NCBI GenBank assembly: GCA_946222995.1
Contig: CAMIOS010000003.1
Location: 1 to 64,000 of the forward strand
DNA: 64,000 nucleotides
Reading direction: 5' to 3'
Source of the DNA: an uncultured Enhydrobacter sp.
GTDB taxonomy: Bacteria > Pseudomonadota > Gammaproteobacteria > Pseudomonadales > Moraxellaceae
Position 1 is the first letter of the stretch. Each line of letters begins with the position of its first letter. This document shows, one piece after another, positions 7,821 to 16,454 of the stretch. The notes below the pieces were generated by a model. The model was not told where the DNA came from. It ran no database searches and saw only the letters and a list, made by a program, of their open reading frames with translations. The position numbers and the translations under genes were made by a program.

Positions 7821-9479
7821 TTAAATATCCTCAAATTTTAGCCCAAACTTTAATAAAAACTTGCGTAATCTATCACTATCATTGGGGTTTTTTAAATGCT
7901 GTCGAGACTGCGAAAACAGATACCTCCCTGTTTGGGCTTGGTTTTTGCCTTGACGTTTGGCGGTTTGGCATACCTTGATAACACCCGCTAACTGCCATTT
8001 ATCAAACTCATCAAGTGATGCTAATTGCTCATCGGCTAAATAGTTTGTTAAAAAATTCTGTAGCGTTTGGGGCGAGGAGGACGATATAAAATTATCATTT
8101 TCTGCGTTAACGCCGTGGTTGGCAGGTGGGTGTTTTTCCCATAATTGGGTTAACCGAGTGATTTCTTCGCTCACATCTTGCTGCGTGATACAGCCATTAT
8201 CCGCCAACGTGGTTAAACGCTCCATGCTCGCGGTCAAATCCCGAAAATTGCCTGACCAAATCGCCTGTTCACTCGTGGCAAACTCTAAATATTGACGCAA
8301 CGCTGCTGCCTGAAAGCGATAGTTCATTTGGTGCAAATTGCCTAACCGCTGCAATTCATAATCGATATTAGCAGGCAAATCAGCCATCCGCTCTTTGAGT
8401 GACGGTAAAAAAAACGTCCACGTATTGAGCCGTGAAAATAAATCTTCTCGAAAACTACCGACCTGTACTGCTTGATGTAAATCTTTATTCGTGCCTGCCA
8501 TTAGCTGCAGTTGCACTTTGATGGGTTGATCACTGCCCACCGGATAAAATTCGCCTGTTTCTAAGGCAGTCAGCAACATTGCTTGTTCATCTAGACCCAA
8601 TTCACCGATTTCATCAAGAAATAACAAGCCGCCGTCTGCCTTTTTAAGTAACCCATCCCGACTCGCTACCGCCCCAGTAAACGCCCCTTTGACATGCCCA
8701 AACAGCATGGCGCTTGCGGTATCTCCGCGCAAAGTCGCACAGTTGATATCAATAAACTTACCTTGAATGCGTCCTTGGCTGTACTTGAGTAGATACAATT
8801 GTTTGGCAAGCCGTGACTTGCCCGCCCCTGTTGCCCCCATGAGCAAAATTGGGGCATTTGAGCGGCTGGCGACTTTTTCGATTTTGTTAATCAACTCATT
8901 ATAATTGGGGTTTTGGGTGGCAATATTGCTTTTGAGGGTGGCGACATTGGCTTGTTGCTTTGCCAAAAAGCTGGCAGTTAACGCATCATAACGCGATAAA
9001 TCTAAATCAATTTGATGATAACAGCCTGCAATCGGGCTTTGACAGTCCGTTTTATCCGTGCTGGTGGGTGAGCTTTGTAAGATTTTGGCAGGCAAAAAAT
9101 GGTTATTAATCAGCAAAAACCAGCAAATTTGAGCAACATGCGTGCCTGTGGTGAGATGAACAAAATATTGGGTGTCGGATAAAAATTTAAAATTTTCACA
9201 AAAATACAATAGCTTACGATAAACCTCGGCAAAGTCCCACGGGTCGTCAAAATGTTGGTGGATGGCATGGACTTGGGTCGAGGGGCTGACGATGGCGATA
9301 TCTGCTTGGATTTGGTCGAACAATCGGCTGCTTTTTTTAGCATGCAACAAATAAAAGTCGTCAATCAATAAATCATCATGCAGGCACAAACTGACATTGG
9401 GTCGCCAACGCTGCCAGCGATTTGGGCTAAAGCCATTATCAAGCGTTGTACCTAGAAAGCTAATGACAGCCGTTTTCAT
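7821..9479 (-). CDS. rtcR: RtcR, sigma-54 activator of RNA repair genes
   Basis: RtcR is a bacterial enhancer-binding protein that activates the RNA-repair operon rtcBA when its N-terminal CARF-type domain senses RNA ends. Visible parts in this 552-residue protein: the regulatory domain (about 1-180, starting KTAVISFLGTTLDNG), Walker A GATGAGKS (215-222), the sigma-54-contacting GAFTGA loop (265-270), Walker B LLFLDE (285-290) and a C-terminal DNA-binding region ending in NDSDRLRKFLLKFGL. Neither rtcB nor rtcA is in the window. The gene begins 27 bp after ppnP and is probably transcribed with it. The start codon has a weak ribosome-binding site, suggesting low expression or coupling. Confidence 0.9.
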   Translation of the reverse strand: MKTAVISFLGTTLDNGFSPNRWQRWRPNVSLCLHDDLLIDDFYLLHAKKSSRLFDQIQADIAIVSPSTQVHAIHQHFDDPWDFAEVYRKLLYFCENFKFLSDTQYFVHLTTGTHVAQICWFLLINNHFLPAKILQSSPTSTDKTDCQSPIAGCYHQIDLDLSRYDALTASFLAKQQANVATLKSNIATQNPNYNELINKIEKVASRSNAPILLMGATGAGKSRLAKQLYLLKYSQGRIQGKFIDINCATLRGDTASAMLFGHVKGAFTGAVASRDGLLKKADGGLLFLDEIGELGLDEQAMLLTALETGEFYPVGSDQPIKVQLQLMAGTNKDLHQAVQVGSFREDLFSRLNTWTFFLPSLKERMADLPANIDYELQRLGNLHQMNYRFQAAALRQYLEFATSEQAIWSGNFRDLTASMERLTTLADNGCITQQDVSEEITRLTQLWEKHPPANHGVNAENDNFISSSSPQTLQNFLTNYLADEQLASLDEFDKWQLAGVIKVCQTAKRQGKNQAQTGRYLFSQSRQHLKNPNDSDRLRKFLLKFGLKFEDI

Positions 9480-9506
9480 CAAAACTTTAGTGTGATACTT
9501 TATTGG

Positions 9507-9812
9507 TCATTGGTCGTCATTGACGCCATTAGTACCATACGTACATAGATAGGCAGTTTCGACGGGGATTTTTACCTTAAATTTCTGATTTGCTGCCACC
9601 GTAAAACTTTGCTGATCTTTAAACGTTTGCCAATCTGTGGTATCAGGTAGCAAGGCTTGAATTTCGCCACAAATCACAGTCATGGTTTCAAATTCGCTTG
9701 TACTAAACTCATAGTCACCGACTTTCATGACACCGACCGTCGCTGGTAGGGCTGCGGTCTGAAAGCCGATTGACGCCACATTACCGTCAAAATAATGATT
9801 CACTTTTAACAT
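9507..9812 (-). CDS. ppnP: Pyrimidine/purine nucleoside phosphorylase PpnP
   Basis: A 101-residue cupin-fold protein of the PpnP (YaiE, DUF1255) family, which phosphorolyses several nucleosides to free base and ribose 1-phosphate. Family landmarks are the N-terminal VNHYFDGNVASIGF and the C-terminal VETAYLCTYG. The ATG at 9812 is preferred over upstream in-frame starts because AAGGA lies just before it. It is the first gene of an apparent ppnP-rtcR transcript; the pairing of a nucleoside phosphorylase with an RNA-repair regulator is unusual. Confidence 0.88.
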   Translation of the reverse strand: MLKVNHYFDGNVASIGFQTAALPATVGVMKVGDYEFSTSEFETMTVICGEIQALLPDTTDWQTFKDQQSFTVAANQKFKVKIPVETAYLCTYGTNGVNDDQ

Positions 9813-9870
9813 GGTTTTCCTTAAATACAACTAAACGTTATAAAAACTTATCATAGCGACTTTTACAATT

Positions 9871-9887
9871 TTGGCAAGCGATTTGCC
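9871..9887 (+). promoter_or_regulatory. Sigma-54-like -24/-12 element, palindromic
   Basis: TTGGCAAGCGATTTGCC matches the sigma-54 consensus TTGGCACG-N4-TTGC at all but one core position and keeps GG (9873-9874) exactly 10 nt from GC (9885-9886). It points towards the lytic transglycosylase gene, with a start expected near 9898. The same bases form an inverted repeat (GGCAA/TTGCC), so it could instead be a repressor operator. A related sequence, GGCAATTCGCTTGAT, is at 9961-9975 and matches the reverse complement of this site at 12 of 15 bases. Confidence 0.4.
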
Positions 9888-10032
9888 GCATAAAGTTGTT
9901 TTTTTGTGAGAGGTAAAAGACAAGCGAAAAATTTATGCTATAGTTGCACCACAAGTTTTTGGCAATTCGCTTGATAATTTACTGGATGATTCGGGCTTTG
10001 CCATATTTTTTGGTCAATCTTTGAGTGAAGTT

Positions 10033-11352
10033 ATGCTGCCTTTTCAACAATTTACCCTATCTACCCCAACAAAACTGATTGCTTTGACAGGTTTAGGATT
10101 GGCAACCGCGTTGGTTGCTTCTTGTAGCAGTCAACCGCCTATACCGCAACAACCCACCACTCGACCGCTGCCTCCCATTGTGGTTGTTAAACCACCTGTG
10201 ACTCGCCCGACACCCCCGCCTGTGAGTTTGCCTACCCAAAAACCATATCAGAGCTTTACTCAATGGCAAGCAGACTTTATCGAACGTGCGGCGGCAAAAG
10301 GCTATAATCGTGGCGATTTGCAACGTTTGATGGCTTCTGCTGATTACAATGAGCAAGTATTATCTTCAGACAAAAACCAAGCAGAATTCGTTAAAATGCC
10401 GTGGGAATATATTGATAGTGCCGTATCAAGTGGGCGAGTCAGTGGGGGTAAGCGCAACTATGCTGCCCAAAGCGATGTGTTATTGGCAGCCGAAAATCGT
10501 TATGGCGTGCCCGCCTCGATTGTGACGGCGATTTGGGGCATGGAATCATCTTATGGGGCGGGTACCGGCAATAGCTCGCTTAGCAGTAGTCTTGCCACAC
10601 TTGCCTATGATGGCAGACGACAAGGCTTTGCCGAGGATCAATTGTTGGCATTATTAAGTTTGGTGGAGCGAGGCGATATCGACTGGTTACAGCTACGTGG
10701 GTCGTGGGCGGGTGGAATGGGACACACCCAGTTTATTCCAAAAACTTGGCTAGATGAAGCAGTCGATGGCGATGGCGATGGTCGCCGCAACCCTTGGGAC
10801 AGTGCCGATGCCCTCACTTCAACCGCCAGCTATTTGGCTCATGCAGGTTGGCAGCGTGGCTTACCCACGTTTTATGAAGTCAAACTGCCTGCCAATTTTG
10901 ATTATCGCCAAGTGAGTCAAAAAAAATCGGTTGCCACATGGCAAGCACAAGGCGTACAGTTCTTAGACAATTCTGCCCCAAGCAATGCCATGGTCGAGCT
11001 TTGGTTACCTGCTGGCAAAGCGGGTCCTGCTGTGTTGCTTACCCAAAATTTTGATGCCATTAAAGTGTATAATAATTCCGCTAATTATGCGATGGCGGTG
11101 AGTTTATTGGCACGAGCGATTGTAGGTCAACCCGGCTTACAGCAATCTTTCCCACGCTATGAGCAGCCTCTTTATACCTCACAAGTGGCGCAATTGCAAC
11201 AGCGTTTGACTGCCCAAGGCTATGATACCAAAGGCACCGATGGCGTTATTGGCAATAATACCAAACTTGCGTTTCAACGTTGGCAAGCTGACCACGGACA
11301 AGTGCCAGATGGCTTTATTACCCAAAACTCTGCCGCGAGCTTATTACGCTAA
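10033..11352 (+). CDS. Lytic murein transglycosylase, MltB family lipoprotein
   Basis: A membrane-bound lytic transglycosylase that cleaves the MurNAc-GlcNAc bond of peptidoglycan with formation of 1,6-anhydro-MurNAc. The 439-residue protein has a lipoprotein signal with lipobox VASC (Cys31), a Pro/Thr-rich linker (about 35-70), an SLT-type catalytic domain with the glutamate in the MESSYG motif (Glu171), a GGMGHTQFIP segment, and a C-terminal PG_binding_1 domain (about 375-439). I start it at ATG 10033 rather than TTG 10021. MltB of E. coli lacks the C-terminal PG-binding domain, so this is the longer subtype. A hairpin terminator follows. Confidence 0.9.
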   Translation: MLPFQQFTLSTPTKLIALTGLGLATALVASCSSQPPIPQQPTTRPLPPIVVVKPPVTRPTPPPVSLPTQKPYQSFTQWQADFIERAAAKGYNRGDLQRLMASADYNEQVLSSDKNQAEFVKMPWEYIDSAVSSGRVSGGKRNYAAQSDVLLAAENRYGVPASIVTAIWGMESSYGAGTGNSSLSSSLATLAYDGRRQGFAEDQLLALLSLVERGDIDWLQLRGSWAGGMGHTQFIPKTWLDEAVDGDGDGRRNPWDSADALTSTASYLAHAGWQRGLPTFYEVKLPANFDYRQVSQKKSVATWQAQGVQFLDNSAPSNAMVELWLPAGKAGPAVLLTQNFDAIKVYNNSANYAMAVSLLARAIVGQPGLQQSFPRYEQPLYTSQVAQLQQRLTAQGYDTKGTDGVIGNNTKLAFQRWQADHGQVPDGFITQNSAASLLR

Positions 11353-11404
11353 CGTTAGCCCTTAGCCAGTATTCGTAATTAATCATCGTTCTTGTTGATC
11401 CTAC

Positions 11405-11431
11405 AAAGCCCATCGCCAAAATGGGCTTTTT
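11405..11431 (+). terminator. Terminator after the lytic transglycosylase gene
   Basis: Arms AAAGCCCAT (11405-11413) and ATGGGCTTT (11421-11429) around a 7-nt loop, followed by Ts. This is a typical intrinsic terminator 50 bp after the stop codon. Confidence 0.85.
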
Positions 11432-11864
11432 GTGATGAACCCAGTAAATTTAATCGCTGATGCTACGCCTAATTTATAAATCCTGTAATTTATCGATTAT
11501 TATCTTACTAGCCACCTGTTGGCTATTCACTTATTTAACCTTTTATGCCTTGAAAGGCAATAATTGTTAATTAATTTTATATCGCAACAACAAATAATGA
11601 ATCAAAAAAAAACTGAAAAAACAAGCTAGAATTACAATTTTTTTTAGGCTATATTGTGCGAACTAATTACTATATCCCTAGATATAGTAGTTATCTAATT
11701 TTTTACCATTAATCACCTTGCATCAAAAACTTTATAAAAAACATCAGTTTTTATAATTGGTGTGGGTTTTGTTCGCTAAAATTTTTAACGCTCGGCTATT
11801 AGCATTTTTTGGATGATAGTATCGTTTATCCAAACTTATCGCACTAATCAAGAAGGACACCACT
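11432..11864 (+). promoter_or_regulatory. Long A+T-rich leader of nrdA
   Basis: This 430-bp stretch has no credible gene. It contains two small hairpins (AGCCA/TGGCT near 11510-11524 and TGCCTT/AAGGCA near 11546-11558) and a perfect 8-bp inverted repeat, ACTATATC-ccta-GATATAGT, at 11669-11688. About 20 bp upstream of the repeat, CTATATTGTG (11649-11658) resembles half of an NrdR box. The two together may be the NrdR operator expected before a ribonucleotide reductase gene, but the match to the 16-bp consensus is imperfect. The promoter itself could not be fixed. Confidence 0.4.
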
Positions 11865-14150
11865 ATGACCCGATTTGAAGAAATCCAAGTACAAAAACGC
11901 AATGGACGCTTAGAGCCGATTAATTTGGATAAAATTCATCGGGTCATTGAGTGGGCGGCAAAAGACTTAGACAATGTGTCAGTATCGCAAGTTGAAATCA
12001 GCTCACATATCCAATTTTATGACAATATCACCACCAAAGACATTCATGAAACCATTATCAAATCCGCCGCTGATTTGATTTCGGCAGCGACCCCAAATTA
12101 TCAATACCTAGCGGCTCGCTTGGCAATTTTTCATTTACGTAAAATTGCCTACGGTGATTTTGAGCCGCCGCACCTATATGAGCATGTTAAAAAACTGACG
12201 GCAGCGGGCAAATACGACGCCCATATTTTGCAAGATTATGACGAAAATGAGTTTAACACGCTTAATGATTATATCGACCATAACCGTGATTTAGACTTTG
12301 CGTATGCGGCAGTCAAACAAATGGAAGGCAAGTACTTGGTACAAGACCGTGTCACAAAGCAAGTGTTTGAAAGTCCTCAGTTTTTGTATATGCTGGTGGG
12401 TATGTGTTTGTTTGCAGGGTATGATAAACAATATGATAAAGCGACCCGTTTGGATTATATCAAACGCTTTTATGATGCCACATCCACTTTCAAAATCTCA
12501 TTGCCTACCCCGATTATGTCGGGTGTACGCACCCCGACCCGTCAATTTAGTTCTTGTGTGTTGATTGAATGCGATGATAGCCTTGATAGCATCAATGCGA
12601 CCACCTCGGCAATCGTACGCTATGTATCACAGCGCGCAGGCATTGGCGTGAATGCGGGGCGTATTCGGGCGTTAGGCAGTCCGATTCGGGGCGGTGAAGC
12701 CCAACATACAGGCTGTATACCATTTTTTAAAATGTTCCAAGCGGCGGTCAAATCGTGCTCACAGGGCGGCGTGCGTGGCGGTGCGGCGACATTATTTTAT
12801 CCCATTTGGCATTTAGAAATCGAAAGTTTGTTGGTACTCAAAAACAACCGAGGGGTAGAAGACAACCGAGTGCGTCACATGGATTATGGCGTCCAAATCA
12901 ATAAAACCATGTACCAACGTTTGATTAAAAATCAAGAAATCACCTTATTCTCGCCTTCGGATGTGGCAGGATTGTATGACGCATTTTTTGCTGACCAAGC
13001 CGAATTTGAACGCTTATATGAGCTATATGAAAAAGACGACAGCATCCGCAAACGCAAAATTTCTGCCCAAGAACTGTTTAGTCTAATGATGCAAGAGCGC
13101 GCCAGTACAGGACGTATCTATGTACAAAACGTAGACCATTGCAACACCCATAGCCCATTTGATCCACGTGTTGCACCGATTCGCCAATCTAATCTATGTA
13201 TGGAAATCGCCCTTCCTACCAAACCACTCGACAATATCAATGATGAGCATGGCGAAATTGCCCTATGTACCTTATCGGGCATTAATTTGGGAGAAATCAA
13301 TGACTTAAGCGACATGCAGGAACCGACTGAATTAATTGTACGCGCCCTTGATGCCCTGCTTGATTATCAAGACTACCCTGTCGCTGCCGCCAAAAATGGC
13401 TCGATGAAACGCCGCACGCTAGGCGTGGGTGTGATTAATTATGCCTACTATTTGGCAAAAAATGGGATGAAATACTCCGATGACAAAGCCTTGGGGCTGA
13501 CCCATCGCACCTTTGAAGCGTTCCAATACTATCTGCTTCAAGCCTCAAACAAGCTTGCCAAAGAGCAAGGGGCGTGTCCTGCCTTTAATGAAACGACCTA
13601 TTCACAAGGGATTTTGCCGATTGATACCTATAAATCGGATGTCAATGCCATTTGTGATGAACCCTTACAGCTTGACTGGGAAAGCTTGCGCCATGCTATC
13701 AAAACCTATGGCTTACGCAATTCCACCTTATCGGCTTTAATGCCGTCTGAGACCTCAAGCCAAATCGCCAATGCCACCAATGGTATCGAGCCGCCTCGTG
13801 GTTTGGTATCAATCAAAGCCTCAAAAGACGGCATTTTAAAACAAGTGGTGCCAGAAATTGACCGTTTGGCAGGGCAATATGAACTGCTATGGCAAATGCC
13901 CAATAACAGCGGCTATCTTAAACTGGTTGCGATTATGCAAAAATTCATCGACCAAAGCATCTCTGCCAATACCAACTACGACCCTACCAAGTTTGAGGAT
14001 GGGCGGGTACCTGTGAAAGTCATGATCCAAGATTTATTATTGGCGTATAAATATGGGGTAAAAACCTTGTACTATCATAATACCCGCGATGGCGCGAGCG
14101 ATGCTCAAGATGATATGGAAGCCTGTGCAGGCGGGGCATGTACGCTTTAA
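11865..14150 (+). CDS. nrdA: Class Ia ribonucleoside-diphosphate reductase, alpha subunit
   Basis: NrdA reduces ribonucleoside diphosphates to deoxyribonucleotides using the radical made by NrdB. Its 761 residues equal the E. coli length. It has an N-terminal ATP-cone (about 5-95) for allosteric activity control, the active-site segment RQFSSCVLIECDDSLDSI with the redox cysteine, NLCMEIALPT with the Asn/Cys/Glu catalytic triad, and a C-terminal CAGGAC cysteine pair that passes electrons from thioredoxin or glutaredoxin. AAGGA precedes the ATG. nrdB is not directly downstream: a terminator and the opposite-strand serC follow, so the beta subunit must lie outside the window. Confidence 0.95.
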   Translation: MTRFEEIQVQKRNGRLEPINLDKIHRVIEWAAKDLDNVSVSQVEISSHIQFYDNITTKDIHETIIKSAADLISAATPNYQYLAARLAIFHLRKIAYGDFEPPHLYEHVKKLTAAGKYDAHILQDYDENEFNTLNDYIDHNRDLDFAYAAVKQMEGKYLVQDRVTKQVFESPQFLYMLVGMCLFAGYDKQYDKATRLDYIKRFYDATSTFKISLPTPIMSGVRTPTRQFSSCVLIECDDSLDSINATTSAIVRYVSQRAGIGVNAGRIRALGSPIRGGEAQHTGCIPFFKMFQAAVKSCSQGGVRGGAATLFYPIWHLEIESLLVLKNNRGVEDNRVRHMDYGVQINKTMYQRLIKNQEITLFSPSDVAGLYDAFFADQAEFERLYELYEKDDSIRKRKISAQELFSLMMQERASTGRIYVQNVDHCNTHSPFDPRVAPIRQSNLCMEIALPTKPLDNINDEHGEIALCTLSGINLGEINDLSDMQEPTELIVRALDALLDYQDYPVAAAKNGSMKRRTLGVGVINYAYYLAKNGMKYSDDKALGLTHRTFEAFQYYLLQASNKLAKEQGACPAFNETTYSQGILPIDTYKSDVNAICDEPLQLDWESLRHAIKTYGLRNSTLSALMPSETSSQIANATNGIEPPRGLVSIKASKDGILKQVVPEIDRLAGQYELLWQMPNNSGYLKLVAIMQKFIDQSISANTNYDPTKFEDGRVPVKVMIQDLLLAYKYGVKTLYYHNTRDGASDAQDDMEACAGGACTL

Positions 14151-14187
14151 TACTTAACCCTTTGTACCCCAATACCAATAAACCAAT

Positions 14188-14216
14188 AAAAAAGCTTGAA
14201 TCATTCAAGCTTTTTT
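14188..14216. terminator. Terminator after nrdA
   Basis: Perfect arms AAAAAAGCTTGAA and TTCAAGCTTTTTT with a TCA loop. The A-run and T-run make it usable from both strands. Confidence 0.9.
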
Positions 14217-14319
14217 ATTATCTAACCATTGACTAAAAACACGTTAATGAATTGGTACTAAAATAGTTTGCCCAATGCTATAGTAAAAATAAACAGCTAA
14301 CTTAATTTCTTATTTGGTC

Positions 14320-14348
14320 AAAAAAGCCAGTTTTAAACTGGCTTTTTT
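14320..14348 (-). terminator. Terminator after serC
   Basis: Arms AAAAAAGCCAGTTT and AAACTGGCTTTTTT separated by one T, 43 bp past the serC stop. Together with the hairpin at 14188 it insulates the converging nrdA and serC genes. The 100 bp between the two hairpins shows nothing further. Confidence 0.85.
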
Positions 14349-14390
14349 AACACTTGCTAATAAATAACGCAATTTAATGGTACTTGCATC

Positions 14391-15494
14391 TTACCCTCGA
14401 TGATTGGCAAAATCCTGCATAAAAGCTACCAATCCTTGTACGGTCGCCAAGTCAATGGCATTATAAATGCTTGCCCGCATACCGCCCACACTGCGATGCC
14501 CTTTTAGGTTTAAAAACCCCTGTGCCTCAGCTTGTTGTAAAAAGGCTTTATCAAGATGACTATCTGCTAAAGTAAAAGGCACATTCATGATAGAACGATA
14601 CTGGTTATCAATCGGATTGTGATAAAAATCGCTCCCATCAATCAAGTCATACAATACCTTGGCTTTGGCAAGATTCTGTTGATAAATTGCCTCAACACCC
14701 CCCTGTCCAAGTAACCATTCAAACACTAAACCGGACAAATACCAAGCAAAGGTTGCAGGCGTGTTAAGCATACTGTCATTATCGGCTTGATTTTTATAAT
14801 CTAAAATACTGGGACATACGGCTTGGGCAGAGCCAATCAAATCATCTCGCACAATCACCAGCGTTAAGCCAGCAGGTCCGATATTTTTTTGTGCTCCTGC
14901 ATAAATCAGCCCAAATTGGCTGACATCAATAGGCTGTGACAAAATGCAAGATGACATATCAGCAACTATCGGGGCGTCTACTTTCGGCACCTCACACATC
15001 GCCAAACCGCCAATGGTTTCATTTGGGCAGTAGTGAAAATAATCGGCATTTTGGGACAGTTGCCATTCGCTGCTATCAGGCACACTTGTATAGTTATTGG
15101 CCTTTGCAGAAGCGACCACGTTAATTTTGCCCAAGCCAGCTTGTTCATAGCGTTTGGCTTCATCGATGGCTTTTTTTGACCAAATCCCTGTGTCAAGATA
15201 GTCGGCTGTACCTTTTAGCAAGTTTAAGGGAATCGCTGAAAATTGTAAACTTGCCCCACCTTGCAAAAATAGTACTTTGTAATTATCGGGAATCTTCATC
15301 AACGTGCGTAAATCTTGCTCCGCTTTTTTGGCGATTGCCACGAATTCATCACTGCGATGACTCATTTCCATAACCGACATTCCTGTGCCTTGCCAATTTA
15401 ACAATTCGGCTTGGGCTTTTTGTAGTACGGCAGTCGGCATACTGGCGGGTCCTGCGCAAAAATTGGCGACTCGGTGGTCAAAGGTCACGGTCAT
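14391..15494 (-). CDS. serC: Phosphoserine aminotransferase
   Basis: SerC converts 3-phosphohydroxypyruvate and glutamate to phosphoserine (serine pathway) and acts in the pyridoxal-phosphate pathway. The 367-residue protein opens with FCAGPASMP and carries the PLP-lysine motif GAQKNIGPAGLT, both typical. The ATG at 15494 is chosen over one 27 bp upstream because AAAGGA lies 8 nt before it. Confidence 0.95.
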   Translation of the reverse strand: MTVTFDHRVANFCAGPASMPTAVLQKAQAELLNWQGTGMSVMEMSHRSDEFVAIAKKAEQDLRTLMKIPDNYKVLFLQGGASLQFSAIPLNLLKGTADYLDTGIWSKKAIDEAKRYEQAGLGKINVVASAKANNYTSVPDSSEWQLSQNADYFHYCPNETIGGLAMCEVPKVDAPIVADMSSCILSQPIDVSQFGLIYAGAQKNIGPAGLTLVIVRDDLIGSAQAVCPSILDYKNQADNDSMLNTPATFAWYLSGLVFEWLLGQGGVEAIYQQNLAKAKVLYDLIDGSDFYHNPIDNQYRSIMNVPFTLADSHLDKAFLQQAEAQGFLNLKGHRSVGGMRASIYNAIDLATVQGLVAFMQDFANHRG

Positions 15495-15554
15495 AGAGAT
15501 TTTCCTTTTAAGAGGCAGCATAAAGGTGGTATGAATTTGCTAAATTGATCTATA

Positions 15555-16325
15555 TTAAGATTGATTTAAAATTTGCCATAGACGGCGTTTTTGCCGATAA
15601 TCTTGCAGCATATCAGTTAGATAGGGTAAACGCTCAATTGGTTGACTGTCAAGACACGCCGACAGTTTACTTAAAGCGCCTAACTGATAATTGTGCAGAT
15701 TATGCGATTGGGTTAGCCGATGTAAAAATCCTGCAAACCCTGCCCATGCAATTTGCGCATTTTGCATGAGGGCAAAGCTTGACTGGGGAAAATTTTGGTG
15801 TTCATCAAGTAGCGGAAAACGAAAATTTGTCGCTGATACTTTTAGCTGATTTTGTAACTGTTGCCACAATCGAAGCTGATGCGCATCATGTTGTAGAACC
15901 GTTTCATCCACCAATAACACCCATTGATTAAATACGATCGCTTGAATGGCAAACCGCTGCGCAATTACCTCTACAGCTTGCGGCGTAGCGGTGTGCTTAT
16001 CTTGCTCAACGGATTGAACACTTTTCTCGGTTATTGGCGCATTTGTCTCATGGTCTAAGCTAAGCGTTTGCAGATGCTGATCGTTAGGGGCTAAAACTTG
16101 CTCGTAGTGAGTCGGCTGTATAATGGATGATGGTGCAACTTGGATGGTTGTTATTGGATTTGAAGTATCTAAAAATTGTTGCCACACCTGCGCTTCCACT
16201 TGTATCACGGGGCTTGCTTGTAATGCCCAACGCCCAATACCCATTTCGTCAAGCAATTGGCTTTGCCAAAGCTGATGATGCACGTCTTCATTTAGTGACG
16301 TCAAGTCGGTGACGGTGTCTATCAT
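15555..16325 (-). CDS. Hypothetical protein with HolD (Pol III psi)-like N-terminus
   Basis: A 256-residue soluble protein that I cannot name firmly. Its N-terminus (WQSQLLDEMGIGRWAL, about residues 20-36) resembles the start of DNA polymerase III psi (E. coli HolD, WQLQQLGITQWSL), and its mid part has LWQQLQNQL followed by an FP motif as in HolD C-termini. In between is a Gln/Thr-rich, low-complexity linker (about 55-115). If correct, it would join the clamp loader to SSB through chi. It is longer than E. coli psi (137 residues). It is transcribed away from aroC and towards serC; its start has a weak ribosome-binding site. Confidence 0.4.
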   Translation of the reverse strand: MIDTVTDLTSLNEDVHHQLWQSQLLDEMGIGRWALQASPVIQVEAQVWQQFLDTSNPITTIQVAPSSIIQPTHYEQVLAPNDQHLQTLSLDHETNAPITEKSVQSVEQDKHTATPQAVEVIAQRFAIQAIVFNQWVLLVDETVLQHDAHQLRLWQQLQNQLKVSATNFRFPLLDEHQNFPQSSFALMQNAQIAWAGFAGFLHRLTQSHNLHNYQLGALSKLSACLDSQPIERLPYLTDMLQDYRQKRRLWQILNQS

Positions 16326-16426
16326 ATTTAGCAAGATAACCTACAAGGTTGAATTAAAAAAAATTTTAGAAATTTTTAGCCACTATCTATGGCAAATAGC
16401 GTTAACAAAAACGGTTAACTATTTTT

Positions 16427-16454
16427 TAAGCAACTGTTTAAGCAACTGTTTAAG
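16427..16454. repeat. 12-bp tandem repeat at the aroC 3' end
   Basis: The unit caactgtttaag occurs twice (16431-16442 and 16443-16454) with flanking partial copies. The array contains the aroC stop codon, so copy number changes would alter only the 3' untranslated part. Confidence 0.75.
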
